Source of the DNA: Pseudarcicella hirudinis
GTDB lineage: Bacteria > Bacteroidota > Bacteroidia > Cytophagales > Spirosomataceae
Direction: 5' to 3'
Assembly: GCF_900115665.1 (NCBI RefSeq)
Contig: NZ_FOXH01000022.1
Span: 1 to 64,000, forward strand
Length of the DNA stretch: 64,000 nt
A program made the translations under genes and the position numbers. Positions 33,936 through 42,970 of this stretch are shown here, piece by piece. How positions within the stretch are numbered: position 1 is the stretch's first letter; every line of letters starts with the position of its first letter. The notes beneath the pieces were generated by a model, which saw only the letters and a list, made by a program, of their open reading frames with translations, had not been told where the DNA came from and ran no database searches.

Positions 33936-34423
33936 TCAATTTCCATCAGGTTTTGTCACATTTACCAATGGGCTGTGGGGAAAATCCCAAAATTCAACTG
34001 CGTCAGGGCAAGAAGGGCCAAATTCCGGTAAATCTTTCAATAAATAGTCTGAAAGACCGGATCTGTTGTTTTTCAAACCTTGCACAATACATTTTGCCAA
34101 TTGGTAAGCTCCGTAATTGCTAAAATGTGTATCATCTTTAAGCTCTTTTTCCTGACCGGGAAAACTTCCTGAGGGATAGTGAACAAAAGCCCTGGCAGAC
34201 TTTTCCGGTCCTAATGCTTCAAAAAGCGTCTTACTCATGACATTCAGGTCAATCATTTCCACATTTTCCTCTCTGGCTGTTTCACGCATGGCAGCGGGAA
34301 AATCGCCCAGCGTGTTCACCAGATACCCTTTTTCATCAAAATTAATACCGTTTTTTGGGCAAAAAGAGGGGCATTGATGGTGGCCGAAGCCACCATCATT
34401 AATATAAATCTAGGGAATTTCAT
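33936..34423 (-). pseudogene. Decayed CE12 rhamnogalacturonan acetylesterase
   Basis: The leftward ATG at 34423 opens a good signal peptide (MKFPRFILMMVASATI, ending LFAQK), but the frame stops at TGG-TGA after about 35 codons. In the neighbouring frame the sequence continues as GYLVNTLGDFPAAMRETAREENVEMIDLNVMSK and on to DDTHFSNYGAYQLAKCIV (block with the Asp/His dyad) and a C-terminal KPDGN, the normal end of a CE12 esterase. The catalytic Ser block, GGRS and GHND blocks, some 130 residues, are missing, and there is a frameshift at the junction. So an internal deletion removed the active site of a second esterase copy. Confidence 0.85.
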
Positions 34424-34468
34424 GCTTTTAAATATCGCTGAGACAGGAAAACAGTAAGAAGAAAAGAT

Positions 34469-35857
34469 TTACTGTTTTTTCAATTGAACAGAACTGTCAT
34501 TTATTTCAAACTGACTGTTTTTCAACAAATTAATTATTTCAGAACCTGCAAGAATAACCGGGCCATAACCATGTGCTGCGAATGGACTAATCGGACGGTG
34601 ATAATAAAATGCAGGGTCAAAACCCATTCCTGTTCCAACACAAGTACCTTCCACCTGTCCCTCGTCATTTACTTTGGTAGAAACAGCATTCCATGCCAGT
34701 AAAGCAGCAGGTCCATAAGCAAGCGGATCGAGCCAGCCTTTATTGATAGCTTTGGCAAAACAATAAGCATAAATAGCCGTTGCTGAGGTTTCAAGATAAG
34801 AATCATTTTTATCCAGCAACTGATGCCAGAAACCTGAACCGGACTGATATGAAGCCAGTCCTTTGGCATGTGCTTTCAGCAAGGCCAGAATTTTAGGTCT
34901 CCCCGGGTGGTTTTCAGGTAAAACATCCAGAAGTTCTACTTTGGTGAGAATTCCCCAGCCATTAGCTCTTGCCCAGTGAAACTGAGGGTGTTCGCTCATT
35001 CCTTCTACCCAGCCATGCATGTAAACGCCTTTCTCTTTGTTAAACATTCTGGCAGAAAACTGCAAAACCTGCTTAACTGCTTCATCATAATATTTAGTAT
35101 CGCCGGTAAGTTTTCCCATTTGTGCAAGGGCGGGAATACCCATGAACAAATCATCCAGCCATAAGGTATTTTTCTGCGGGCGATTACGGGCTAATGTTCC
35201 ATCTTTTAGCCTGAATTCTTTATGCAGAATATAATCTATGTGGCTATCGATGAGCGGGCGGTAGTTATTTTTACTTCCCTCTCTGCTTGCTTTAATCATT
35301 GCAGCACACATGGCACCACAATCATCCAGCGCATGAGGAGTTAATAATCCTTTCAGAGGGCCTTTTGTACCCCAATCGGCATGTTCTTCTGTTGTCTTTT
35401 TGAAATACGGAATGGCATCTGCGATGAATTTCAGTCTTTTCTCAGTGTATTCCTTAAACTTAGGATCGCCGGTAGCTTTTGAAGCCTGCAACATGGCTCC
35501 GTAAGTAACACCCCATTCATAACTTACCAGTCTGAAATCACCTTTCTTCAAGGCCGTATTTTCATCAATTTTAGATAAATCGGATACAACTTCCCCCGTT
35601 TTAACATTTACAAATTCAGTGGGGGTTACTCCGTTCAGATAAGTATGTATTCTGCTCAATACCTTACTCACATCCTCCGCTTTCACTACACCGTAAGGAA
35701 CAGGATAATCCGGCTGAATCAGGTGCAGCGGGGTATTGGAGTCATTCGACTTTGTAACATTTTTCTGGGCAAAAGCAGCCGTGGAACTGCCAAGCATCAG
35801 GGTTGACAAAAATGCGGCATACTTTACTTTCCGGAAAATGCTTCGTACTGGTTTCAT
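34469..35857 (-). CDS. GH88/GH105-family unsaturated glucuronyl/galacturonyl hydrolase
   Basis: A 462-residue exported enzyme (signal peptide ending AAFAQ) of the GH88/GH105 superfamily. VSYEWGVTYGAMLQASKATGD, DDCGAMCAAMIKASREG, LWLDDLFMGIPALAQMGKL, HWARANGWGILTKVELLDVLP, SATAIYAYCFAKAINKGWL and GTCVGTGMGFDPAFYYHRP are typical. It is longer than, and quite distant from, the GH105 enzyme at 32763, so the two probably take different unsaturated oligosaccharides. First gene of the leftward pectin unit. Confidence 0.88.
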   Translation of the reverse strand: MKPVRSIFRKVKYAAFLSTLMLGSSTAAFAQKNVTKSNDSNTPLHLIQPDYPVPYGVVKAEDVSKVLSRIHTYLNGVTPTEFVNVKTGEVVSDLSKIDENTALKKGDFRLVSYEWGVTYGAMLQASKATGDPKFKEYTEKRLKFIADAIPYFKKTTEEHADWGTKGPLKGLLTPHALDDCGAMCAAMIKASREGSKNNYRPLIDSHIDYILHKEFRLKDGTLARNRPQKNTLWLDDLFMGIPALAQMGKLTGDTKYYDEAVKQVLQFSARMFNKEKGVYMHGWVEGMSEHPQFHWARANGWGILTKVELLDVLPENHPGRPKILALLKAHAKGLASYQSGSGFWHQLLDKNDSYLETSATAIYAYCFAKAINKGWLDPLAYGPAALLAWNAVSTKVNDEGQVEGTCVGTGMGFDPAFYYHRPISPFAAHGYGPVILAGSEIINLLKNSQFEINDSSVQLKKQ

Positions 35858-36050
35858 TGGTATTTATAATTGATAAGGGGTTTCTGAAAATACTGCAAAT
35901 AAGTTTTGTACAATTTTGTCAAAGATAAATATCATAAACAGTAAGTCCGTCCTGTACCGTCCGCACCTGCCTAAAATTTCAGGTATTTATTTTTGGAAAG
36001 CGTTATTTCCTGATTTTTTACTCAAACCGTCTCCTATTTAGCCTGTAAAC

Positions 36051-36080
36051 AAAAAGGAGACCTGGGCGGGTCTCCTTTTT
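36051..36080. terminator. Bidirectional intrinsic terminator
   Basis: AAAAAGGAGACC (36051-36062) pairs perfectly with GGTCTCCTTTTT (36069-36080) around TGGGCG. It ends the leftward MFS operon. Confidence 0.9.
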
Positions 36081-36109
36081 CATAAAACTTATCTCTGAAA
36101 GACAACATT

Positions 36110-37375
36110 CTAGACTGCCATTAAATCTTTCTCTTTTAGTTTCATTGCAACATGTTTGTTGATAAAATACATCAGGATCGCACAGATAATCATGACGAAA
36201 ATCCCAATATAACCTAAGATATTATAATGCAGTAATTTTCCGCCATCTTCTTGTACTACGATTAATCCGGCGATTACAGAAGCAATTCCTCCTGCTATCT
36301 GTTGTAATGAAGAGTTGATTGACATAAATGCACCACGGTCTTTCAACTCTGGCATAGCACTCATCAGGGCAGTTGAAGGAACCATTCTGGACATAATACC
36401 AACCAGCATAAGCGAATTGATTAAAACTACCAGCCAAAGCGGTGATTCCTGCAAATTGGTGAATATAATGATCGTAATCATGGCCAATACTGATCCACCG
36501 ACGAAAATTTTATATTTCCCGATTTTATCACTCATTTTACCGATTATCGGAAGTACAATCATTGTACAGATTCCACCAACCATATAAATTACAGGCAATT
36601 CAGTCTGTAATATTCTGACGTTATTCACGAGATATGCTGTTCCGAAAGGCATCAGCAAAAATCCTCCGATTGAAAGCAGACCTGTAGTGAGGAATGCCTT
36701 CAGGTAATCTTTCCGGGAAATAGTGGTTTTCAGGTGCAAAAAAGCGTTTGAAGTATGTTTCTCCAAAAGGTGCTTATTGACAGGTTTCAGCAATTTTACA
36801 ATCGCTAATCCTAAAACCAGGCTTATTGCCACAATCATCAGAAACGGAAAATGCCATCCGAATTTTGTTGCAAAAAATAATCCGATCGGAATACCTAAAA
36901 CCTGACTTCCGGCGAATGACATCTGAATGAATCCCATTACTCTCCCTCTTTGGTGAATAGAGAATAAATCCGCCACAATTGCCATACTTACGGAAGACAT
37001 AACGCCTCCAAATAAGCCGGTGATTAATCTGGCAAATAAAAGCATGTGATAATTCGGTGCAATTCCGCAAAGTAATGTTCCGAGAACAAAACCTGTATAG
37101 AAGAACAATAACAAATTTTTACGATCGTACTTATCAGCAAAACCTGCCGCAAGAAGCCCTGAAACACCTGCACTGAAAGCATAAACAGACACAACAAGTC
37201 CGAATTGCTTTGGAACAATTTTAAGAGATTTCATCAGAATATCCCCCAGCGGAGACATTACCATAAAGTCAAGTATGACAGTAAATTGAACGATAGCAAG
37301 GAGTGCGATAACAGTAACCTGATATTTTGTAAATCCTTGATTAGCCGGCGATTGTTCGCCTGATTTTTTTTCCAT
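36110..37375 (-). CDS. MFS transporter
   Basis: A 421-residue inner-membrane protein with 12 predicted membrane segments and the MFS loop motif GFADKYDRKNLLL between segments 2 and 3. The pattern VQFTVILDFMVMSPLGD at segment 1 is common to drug:H+ antiporters and sugar efflux-type MFS proteins. It is last in an operon after a TetR gene and a small ferredoxin-fold-like gene, spaced by 57 and 6 nt. This layout is typical of efflux units induced by a toxic ligand, so drug or metabolite export is likelier than pectin sugar uptake, although the unit lies within the pectin locus. Confidence 0.88.
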   Translation of the reverse strand: MEKKSGEQSPANQGFTKYQVTVIALLAIVQFTVILDFMVMSPLGDILMKSLKIVPKQFGLVVSVYAFSAGVSGLLAAGFADKYDRKNLLLFFYTGFVLGTLLCGIAPNYHMLLFARLITGLFGGVMSSVSMAIVADLFSIHQRGRVMGFIQMSFAGSQVLGIPIGLFFATKFGWHFPFLMIVAISLVLGLAIVKLLKPVNKHLLEKHTSNAFLHLKTTISRKDYLKAFLTTGLLSIGGFLLMPFGTAYLVNNVRILQTELPVIYMVGGICTMIVLPIIGKMSDKIGKYKIFVGGSVLAMITIIIFTNLQESPLWLVVLINSLMLVGIMSRMVPSTALMSAMPELKDRGAFMSINSSLQQIAGGIASVIAGLIVVQEDGGKLLHYNILGYIGIFVMIICAILMYFINKHVAMKLKEKDLMAV

Positions 37376-37381
37376 TTTTTA

Positions 37382-37609
37382 TTAGTCGGTTAATTCTTCA
37401 CAGAAAAAACCTAAAAGGTTTATGTTTTGGATAATTTCATGGGCTCTGATTTTCATGGCTTCCACCCTGAGAACCAAATCCTTGTCTTCGAGGTCAATAT
37501 TCCATTTCAGCACTGAAGGATGGGTATTGAGCCAGTTACCAACCATTTTCACTTCTTTCTTAAAGCGGATGTTGGTTTTAAATACGAGTATTTCTAAGTA
37601 AGAGGTCAT
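37382..37609 (-). CDS. Small conserved protein, HMA-like fold suspected
   Basis: 75 residues without Cys-pair metal ligands. The pattern EILVFKTNI, HPSVLKWNIDLEDKDLVLRVEA and a C-terminal helix/strand suggests a beta-alpha-beta (ferredoxin or heavy-metal-associated-like) fold. I know similar short proteins from Bacteroidota but no function. It lies 6 nt before the MFS gene and 57 nt after the TetR gene, so it is surely co-transcribed with them. Confidence 0.7.
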   Translation of the reverse strand: MTSYLEILVFKTNIRFKKEVKMVGNWLNTHPSVLKWNIDLEDKDLVLRVEAMKIRAHEIIQNINLLGFFCEELTD

Positions 37610-37666
37610 AGCATAATTTCATTTTGTTGTTTTTCAAGAGATTCTAATCAGGAATTCAGTCATGGT

Positions 37667-38266
37667 TTATGGTTTCAATGCTTTCAATACCAGAGCAAAC
37701 ATTTCCCACATATCCTTTTCCGAAAAAGTATATGGCCTGCCGCCCACACTGCGGCCATCGTTATGAAATCGGATAAGATTATGTAAAGGTGCAAAAGCGA
37801 TCGACCAATAAACTTCCAAAGTTAAAGGAATAAGTTCCTCTTTTTGTATAGCATTTCTGACGAACTGCCCCATAATGGCTCTAAACTCCACATTTATTGC
37901 CGCAAAAATTTTTTCCCGATAAGTAGAATTTCGGAGAAGCTCAAAAAGATCGTACGATTGCTTGTTTTCCAGCCAAAACCCCGAACGGTTTATCCATTGG
38001 ATTTTCAGGCCATCGGCAAAACTCATTTCCGGAGAAAAATTCTTTAAAGTTGCCTCGGATAGTCGTTTTCCCTCCTGAATACCCAATTTCAAAATCAAAT
38101 CTTCTTTATCCTGATAATAGATGTAAAGTGTTGCCGGACTAACTCCGGCAGCTTTTGCAAGTTTTTGCATGCTGAAACCATCCAGCCCTTGTAATACCAG
38201 CATTTCAAGGGCTTTTTCTCTGACAATCAATTCTTTATTTTCGTCTCTTGTTCTCATATTTAGCAC
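37667..38266 (-). CDS. TetR-family transcriptional regulator
   Basis: A 199-residue repressor. The N-terminal helix-turn-helix is clear (ALEMLVLQGLDGFSMQKLAKAAGVSPATLYIYYQDKEDLI), followed by a ligand-binding helical domain. The start may be Met4. It heads the operon with the small protein and the MFS exporter and probably represses it through the palindrome just upstream. Confidence 0.9.
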   Translation of the reverse strand: MLNMRTRDENKELIVREKALEMLVLQGLDGFSMQKLAKAAGVSPATLYIYYQDKEDLILKLGIQEGKRLSEATLKNFSPEMSFADGLKIQWINRSGFWLENKQSYDLFELLRNSTYREKIFAAINVEFRAIMGQFVRNAIQKEELIPLTLEVYWSIAFAPLHNLIRFHNDGRSVGGRPYTFSEKDMWEMFALVLKALKP

Positions 38267-38273
38267 AAATATA

Positions 38274-38292
38274 AATGAACGTTTGTTTATTT
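38274..38292. promoter_or_regulatory. Candidate TetR operator
   Basis: AATGAAC-GTT-TGTTTATT, an inverted repeat with one mismatch, immediately upstream of the TetR start. AACGTTTGTT-like palindromes are common for this regulator family. A further TTTAC/AAACATT half lies next to it. Confidence 0.5.
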
Positions 38293-38334
38293 TACAAACA
38301 TTAAGGTTATTTTATTGAAAGAATCTGTTAAATA

Positions 38335-38384
38335 AAAAACCGTGATGCCATCAGATTTTCATTCTGACAACACCACGGTAGCTA
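38335..38384 (-). terminator. Terminator of the exo-lyase-type gene
   Basis: On the minus strand ACCGTGGTG pairs with CATCACGGT across a 25-nt loop, followed by six T. It begins 13 nt past the stop codon at 38397. Confidence 0.8.
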
Positions 38385-38396
38385 TAGAAAGGTTAA

Positions 38397-41084
38397 TTAT
38401 TTATTCCAGAGGGGATTATTTTCAGGCATATCTTTCCCGATCAACTCGAGTAATTCTATGGCATTCAGACACCATTGCGCAGTATTATTGGTTGAGATTG
38501 CAGGAATTTCCTGAATGGGGTTCAAAACCTGCGATCCTTCAATTTTTTTAGTTTCAAACTGCTTTACAGAACCTTTTAAAAATTGGTTCCAGGCTTTTTC
38601 CGCCAGTTTTTTATCTTTTTTAACATAGGAAGCATATGCGGGTAAACGGGAAAAATGTGTTCCGGGCGTTTCAAGCTGTTGTTCTTTTCCAAACACCCGT
38701 TTCACTTCTTCTTTAGGTGCACCATATAGTTCACAGTATTGCAGCCACAATTTCTGCCAGTCCGGATTGTCGATACTTTTACTCAGCTCAAATCCGATTT
38801 CGGCTCCTCCCATCAGGGTTGTAAGATGAGAAACTCCAAGATCTCCCGGATTCAGCTGATACATTTTACTATCTTTCGGATCATATCCAAAAGCTCCTGC
38901 CACACCCGAATAAAAACCATAAGGCATTGTGGCAAAGCTGCCGATGCCTGCATTAATTTTATCCAGCCATTTTTTTTCTCCGGTTCTCTCCCACTGTGTC
39001 ATCCAGTTGCCGACCAATGCAATCCAGTCAGGACCAACACGGGCATGTGTCGGATATTTTGAAGGGGGTAAAATCAACCTCAGCGGATCTGTTTTCTCCA
39101 GAGCATCATCTGCATTGGCAACTTCCTCCATCAAATCTCCTGTTCTTTCGTCTGTAGTAAGGTAATAATAGAATCGCTTCAGTGCGGCCTGACTGATTCT
39201 TACTTCCTTTGACCCACATCCCCAGTGCCTCACATTATGTCTTGAACCTAATCCGGCAAATTTACCCAGGTGGTAAACATCAACTTCAGATGTATGGCGA
39301 GTCATTGCTTCCGCCATTCTGAAAATATCAGCGTCTCCGGATCTGAGATAGGAATACCATAGCCACATATCAGGTACTAATTCTGTATTTGCCCAGGCAA
39401 ATCCTCCTACGTCATACCTCCAGGTATGCCTGACGCTGTCATAAGTATGCATTACATCCCCATAATTCCAGAATCCATACCAATGCCGTTGCTCCACTTC
39501 TTTCTGATAAAAAGAAATCGCTTTATCCAATTCACCTTCGATCCATCGTTTGCCGGCAGTTGAGCGATCCGGTAAACTCCAGATGCCAAAGGCGGAAACA
39601 CTGTGCAAATACTCCGGGGTACAGGCAAGCAGAGGGGGCTGATTACTAAACTGAGCTTGCTGAGCTAATAATTCATGAGACGGAACCTCTCTTGAAGGAA
39701 ATAACATTAATTCTGAAGTTCTGGCTACGCCATTGGCAGTACTAAAACCCTTTTGTACATCTTCATAACTTGCTTCGAGTCCGTGAGCAGTAGTATCGTA
39801 ATGTCTCAGATCCATTGCCTCAGCGTATGGCGACCAAAGCCAGGCTCTTAATTCAGCATTTGAGGAAGTTGCATTTCTGATTTCCAAAGCTGCGGGATAT
39901 GATTTCCAGAAATTTTTGACCGCTATTCCCAATCCTCCTGAAATATCTCCGACGAATCCCAGACCAGAAGCTCTTTTCCCGCCTCCTGCATCAATCCAGG
40001 CACTTTTTGAATTAGTTCTTTTCTGGATTGTAAAACCATCCGCAGAATTCTGCATCAGTTTGTAATCGTTCCAGTTTGCCCAGTCTTTGATAAGATTCTG
40101 ACCTTTTTCATCAAATTCTTCCTGATTTGGCAAAGGTTTGCCTAAAAACTGGTCTTCATAAACTGGCCTGTCTCCTTTCTTCAAAACCCTTCTGCCTGTC
40201 AGTACTTTTACAGGTTCTGCCCAAATCCCATCTTCCTGTCCTGAAAAACGCACATGCCTGTTATGCATCTGTTCTTTCATAGGTACATTAAAAAAGACCC
40301 CTAAACCTCTTATAAAATCTTTCTGATCGTCTCCGTCAAAAATAAAACTGTGAACCATTCTGATATGCTCCTGTCCGGCATAAAAATACAAACGAACATG
40401 AAAAGGAAGCCAGCTTTTGTTTCCTGTTTCTGTTCTGTGCATTCCCTCTATATGCACGACTGCTCTCACCGGACCGGACTGTTCTATTTTAACGCTGGTT
40501 ATTTCACTCTGACTCAACTGCTTTACCGGAGAATTAAAATCTTCCGCATCAGGACCATCCTGAGAAATTACCGTAAGTCTCCCTGCATTGGCAACCAGTT
40601 TTCCGTTAAGTTTAAGAGAATCTAAAATGAAAGTGCCTTTTTTCGGAATCTGGCAGGTAAGTATTCCGGTATTTATTTCAAAAATGTTCTTTTTCTCTGC
40701 AATTTTAAGTGTCCCGTCTACAGATTTTTTCAAATTGTCCGAAGATAATTGTAAAGTCTTAGCAGATTCACCCCCAGCTACAGTTGCCAGTCCGAGCCAT
40801 TTCACAGAACCATCCGGCCAGTAGGCAAGAGTCCAGGACTGCAAAGGCAGTTTCTCTCCTTTTAAATTGCTCAGCGTCAGGGATTGTCCGGGTTTTACCT
40901 GGCCTTTCCCGAAAGGAACTCCCCAGCTAACCCCGATAGGATTCTGAGGTGCTTTCCCGCCTAACCATTTAAGCGTTATCGGTTCGATTTTTTGGGCCTC
41001 AGCAGATTTTACTGTTATGCTCATACACAAAACAATACTCAGAATGCTATGTTTTGCCCTTTGGAAAATTGAAGTTTCAGACAT
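38397..41084 (-). CDS. Exo-rhamnogalacturonan-lyase-family protein
   Basis: An 895-residue exported protein (signal peptide ending KSAEAQ). The N-terminal stretch ITLKWLGGKAPQNPIGVSWGVPFGKGQVKPGQSL and the later WPDGSVKWLGLA, YFYAGQEHIRMVHSFIFDGD, GFWNYGDVMHTYDSVRHTWRYDVGGFAWANTE and RHTSEVDVYHLGKFAGLGSRHNVRHWGCG fit the large proteins annotated as exo-rhamnogalacturonan lyases (PL26/YetA-like). It would release unsaturated disaccharides from RG-I ends, feeding the GH105-type hydrolases. It stands alone between the TetR operon and the GntR regulator, all leftward. Confidence 0.8.
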   Translation of the reverse strand: MSETSIFQRAKHSILSIVLCMSITVKSAEAQKIEPITLKWLGGKAPQNPIGVSWGVPFGKGQVKPGQSLTLSNLKGEKLPLQSWTLAYWPDGSVKWLGLATVAGGESAKTLQLSSDNLKKSVDGTLKIAEKKNIFEINTGILTCQIPKKGTFILDSLKLNGKLVANAGRLTVISQDGPDAEDFNSPVKQLSQSEITSVKIEQSGPVRAVVHIEGMHRTETGNKSWLPFHVRLYFYAGQEHIRMVHSFIFDGDDQKDFIRGLGVFFNVPMKEQMHNRHVRFSGQEDGIWAEPVKVLTGRRVLKKGDRPVYEDQFLGKPLPNQEEFDEKGQNLIKDWANWNDYKLMQNSADGFTIQKRTNSKSAWIDAGGGKRASGLGFVGDISGGLGIAVKNFWKSYPAALEIRNATSSNAELRAWLWSPYAEAMDLRHYDTTAHGLEASYEDVQKGFSTANGVARTSELMLFPSREVPSHELLAQQAQFSNQPPLLACTPEYLHSVSAFGIWSLPDRSTAGKRWIEGELDKAISFYQKEVEQRHWYGFWNYGDVMHTYDSVRHTWRYDVGGFAWANTELVPDMWLWYSYLRSGDADIFRMAEAMTRHTSEVDVYHLGKFAGLGSRHNVRHWGCGSKEVRISQAALKRFYYYLTTDERTGDLMEEVANADDALEKTDPLRLILPPSKYPTHARVGPDWIALVGNWMTQWERTGEKKWLDKINAGIGSFATMPYGFYSGVAGAFGYDPKDSKMYQLNPGDLGVSHLTTLMGGAEIGFELSKSIDNPDWQKLWLQYCELYGAPKEEVKRVFGKEQQLETPGTHFSRLPAYASYVKKDKKLAEKAWNQFLKGSVKQFETKKIEGSQVLNPIQEIPAISTNNTAQWCLNAIELLELIGKDMPENNPLWNK

Positions 41085-41218
41085 AAAATCATGAAAATAA
41101 AAAGGGCAGACTTCAAATCCACCCTAAGATTGATACAATTTCCTCAAAGATAATTCTCATTTATAATCACAGCGTCCTGCACCATCCGGTAGGTAAAAGG
41201 GAGGAATAAAATTTTAAT

Positions 41219-42253
41219 TTATAATGAATTCCGTAAAGTTACTTCGAATCGGTTTTCAACATGTTTTTTGACATTTTGCTGAATCAATTGTGCTGCCATT
41301 GTTCCCATTTCGCAAAAATTAGTGGAAATGGTGGTAATACCATCAAGTATAATTTCTTTAAGCGGAGTTTCATTGTAAGAAATCACCCCAACCTCCTGCC
41401 CTACTTTCAGGTTCTGAGAAAGAATACTTTTCATTAAGACAACCAGGTCATCTTCCATAAGGCTGATATACACTTCTCCAGGTTTGATTTCCTCACAATT
41501 TATATCATGAACTACTTTGTATTCAAAAGCATAATCATTGCAGAAATTGAGAAAACCATTCAGTATTTCTTCAGGGTAATAACTGTTTTTCGGAAACAGA
41601 ATTTTTAAGGTATTGTAATTACAAAGCCGTTCCAGTACCTGACAAAGTGCCTCATAAATATCTTTTTCAAAATTTTCATATACTGCGGCATATTCCCCTT
41701 TTACGCCCTGAACAAGCTTATCCAGCAACACCAGCTTGTCTTTAGGAATAGCGCTTATCACTTCATTCACTTTTCCCCCATCATTCAGGAAATGAGGTAT
41801 AATGACAAAATGAGAATAATCTTCTTCTTTTTTGCTGTGAATAAGCTTCTTGAAAAGCCCGAAATCATTGTTATAAATATAAAAATCAATTACCACCTGT
41901 TCTCCCAGCTGCGAAACAAAAGAATCGTAAATAATCTTCTTATGTACAGACAGTTTATTAAAGAGCAGAAAAACTTTCAGCGGCTTTTCAAATTCAGTAT
42001 TCTTGATAAAATAGCCTTTACTTGGTACCGACTCCAGTATTCCGATATGCTTCAGGTGTTTGTAGGATTTCTCAACCGTATCTCTGGACACATCCAGTTC
42101 AAAACTTACCTCATTGATAGAAGGAAGTCTGTCATTTAATTTAATTTGTCCCCTTTCAATGCCTTTAAGCGTGGAATGGATAAGTTGAAGATATTTTGGG
42201 GTAACAGATATTTCATCAACTTTGATAACGTCCCATATTGCAGATCTTTTCAT
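41219..42253 (-). CDS. GntR-family regulator with periplasmic-binding-like sensor domain
   Basis: 344 residues: an N-terminal GntR winged helix (LQLIHSTLKGIERGQIKLNDRLPSINEVSFELDVSRDTVEKSYKHLKHIGILESVPSKGYFIKN, about 15-80) fused to a LacI/ribose-binding-like ligand domain (about 90-340) ending ISTNFCEMGTMAAQLIQQNVKKHVENRFEVTLR. This architecture usually senses a sugar or its breakdown product. Its place at the edge of the pectin locus, just upstream of the exo-lyase gene, suggests it senses a rhamnogalacturonan product, perhaps rhamnose (inference). Confidence 0.88.
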   Translation of the reverse strand: MKRSAIWDVIKVDEISVTPKYLQLIHSTLKGIERGQIKLNDRLPSINEVSFELDVSRDTVEKSYKHLKHIGILESVPSKGYFIKNTEFEKPLKVFLLFNKLSVHKKIIYDSFVSQLGEQVVIDFYIYNNDFGLFKKLIHSKKEEDYSHFVIIPHFLNDGGKVNEVISAIPKDKLVLLDKLVQGVKGEYAAVYENFEKDIYEALCQVLERLCNYNTLKILFPKNSYYPEEILNGFLNFCNDYAFEYKVVHDINCEEIKPGEVYISLMEDDLVVLMKSILSQNLKVGQEVGVISYNETPLKEIILDGITTISTNFCEMGTMAAQLIQQNVKKHVENRFEVTLRNSL

Positions 42254-42970
42254 TTCCTTAATTAGACAACTTTGATAATGGGGTATTGAATATTATTTTT
42301 CTTAAACTTTCAATACGATAACCTTGTTTCAGCCAGCATAAATAAACGTAATCAACTATACGTAAAAATCCGGAAAACGGGTACTCATTTCCACCGAATT
42401 TCTCATTACTCCCCTGACTGAGTTTTTTTTCAGTCTTTACAACAGATAAACTACCCCGGTTTCTCATGATAAGAAACACAGAATCTCTCTGTTATTTGCC
42501 GTAAATCCCGCTGTCAGAATATGCTTTTTCCAAGAAACAGAAAAAATACTGATAAAAACACTAAGGTCTCAGGCTGAACAAGGTTAAAAATCCGGACTTA
42601 ATAAATCAAACATTGAATTGCATTTATTTATGCAATCGTTATCGGGAACGTTGCCAAAATAAACAAAACATAGAAAAAGTTAATTTTATCCAAGACAAAT
42701 GTTCCAGTAAAATAAAAAGCGGTTCTTTTTTCTCTGATGAAAAGCCTATCTGAAATTGTAAAAAACCACTTTTTAACCGGAGAAGCTACTTTCTTCCAAA
42801 ACATTCTGCCGGAGATCCTGTCAGAGAAATGCCGGTTCTTGAAAACCGGAAGGTCCGGCGGGCTTTTTAGTTGGCAAACATGTTCATGAAATGTTAAACT
42901 TTTTTCTTAATTTTCGAGTCAGTAATTATTAATTGTAAGTAAAAATTACTTCAAAATTTTCCCATTAACC
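42254..42970 (+). promoter_or_regulatory. Regulatory intergenic region before GH65
   Basis: 717 nt between the GntR gene and the rightward GH65 gene. A reading frame of 73 codons exists on the minus strand but looks spurious. Two inverted repeats sit side by side: ATTGCAT-N6-ATGCAAT (about 42617-42637) and GCAATCGTT-ATCGGG-AACGTTGC (42632-42654), the latter like LacI/GntR operators. A folded stretch with terminator character lies at 42808-42868. AAGTA/TACTT near 42937-42952 is a further small palindrome. Confidence 0.5.
42808..42868 (+). terminator. Two-level hairpin with T run upstream of GH65 (attenuator-like)
   Basis: Outer arm GCCGG (42808-42812) with CCGGC (42855-42859); inner hairpin CCGGTT (42832-42837) with AACCGG (42844-42849); then GGGCTTTTT. 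It lies about 100 nt before the GH65 start, on the coding strand, with no gene just upstream to terminate, so it could be an attenuator. Confidence 0.45.

Noticed and set aside
42258-42479. 73-codon minus-strand reading frame upstream of the GntR gene
   Set aside because: No recognisable motif, sits in a regulatory intergenic region and has no promoter; most likely chance.
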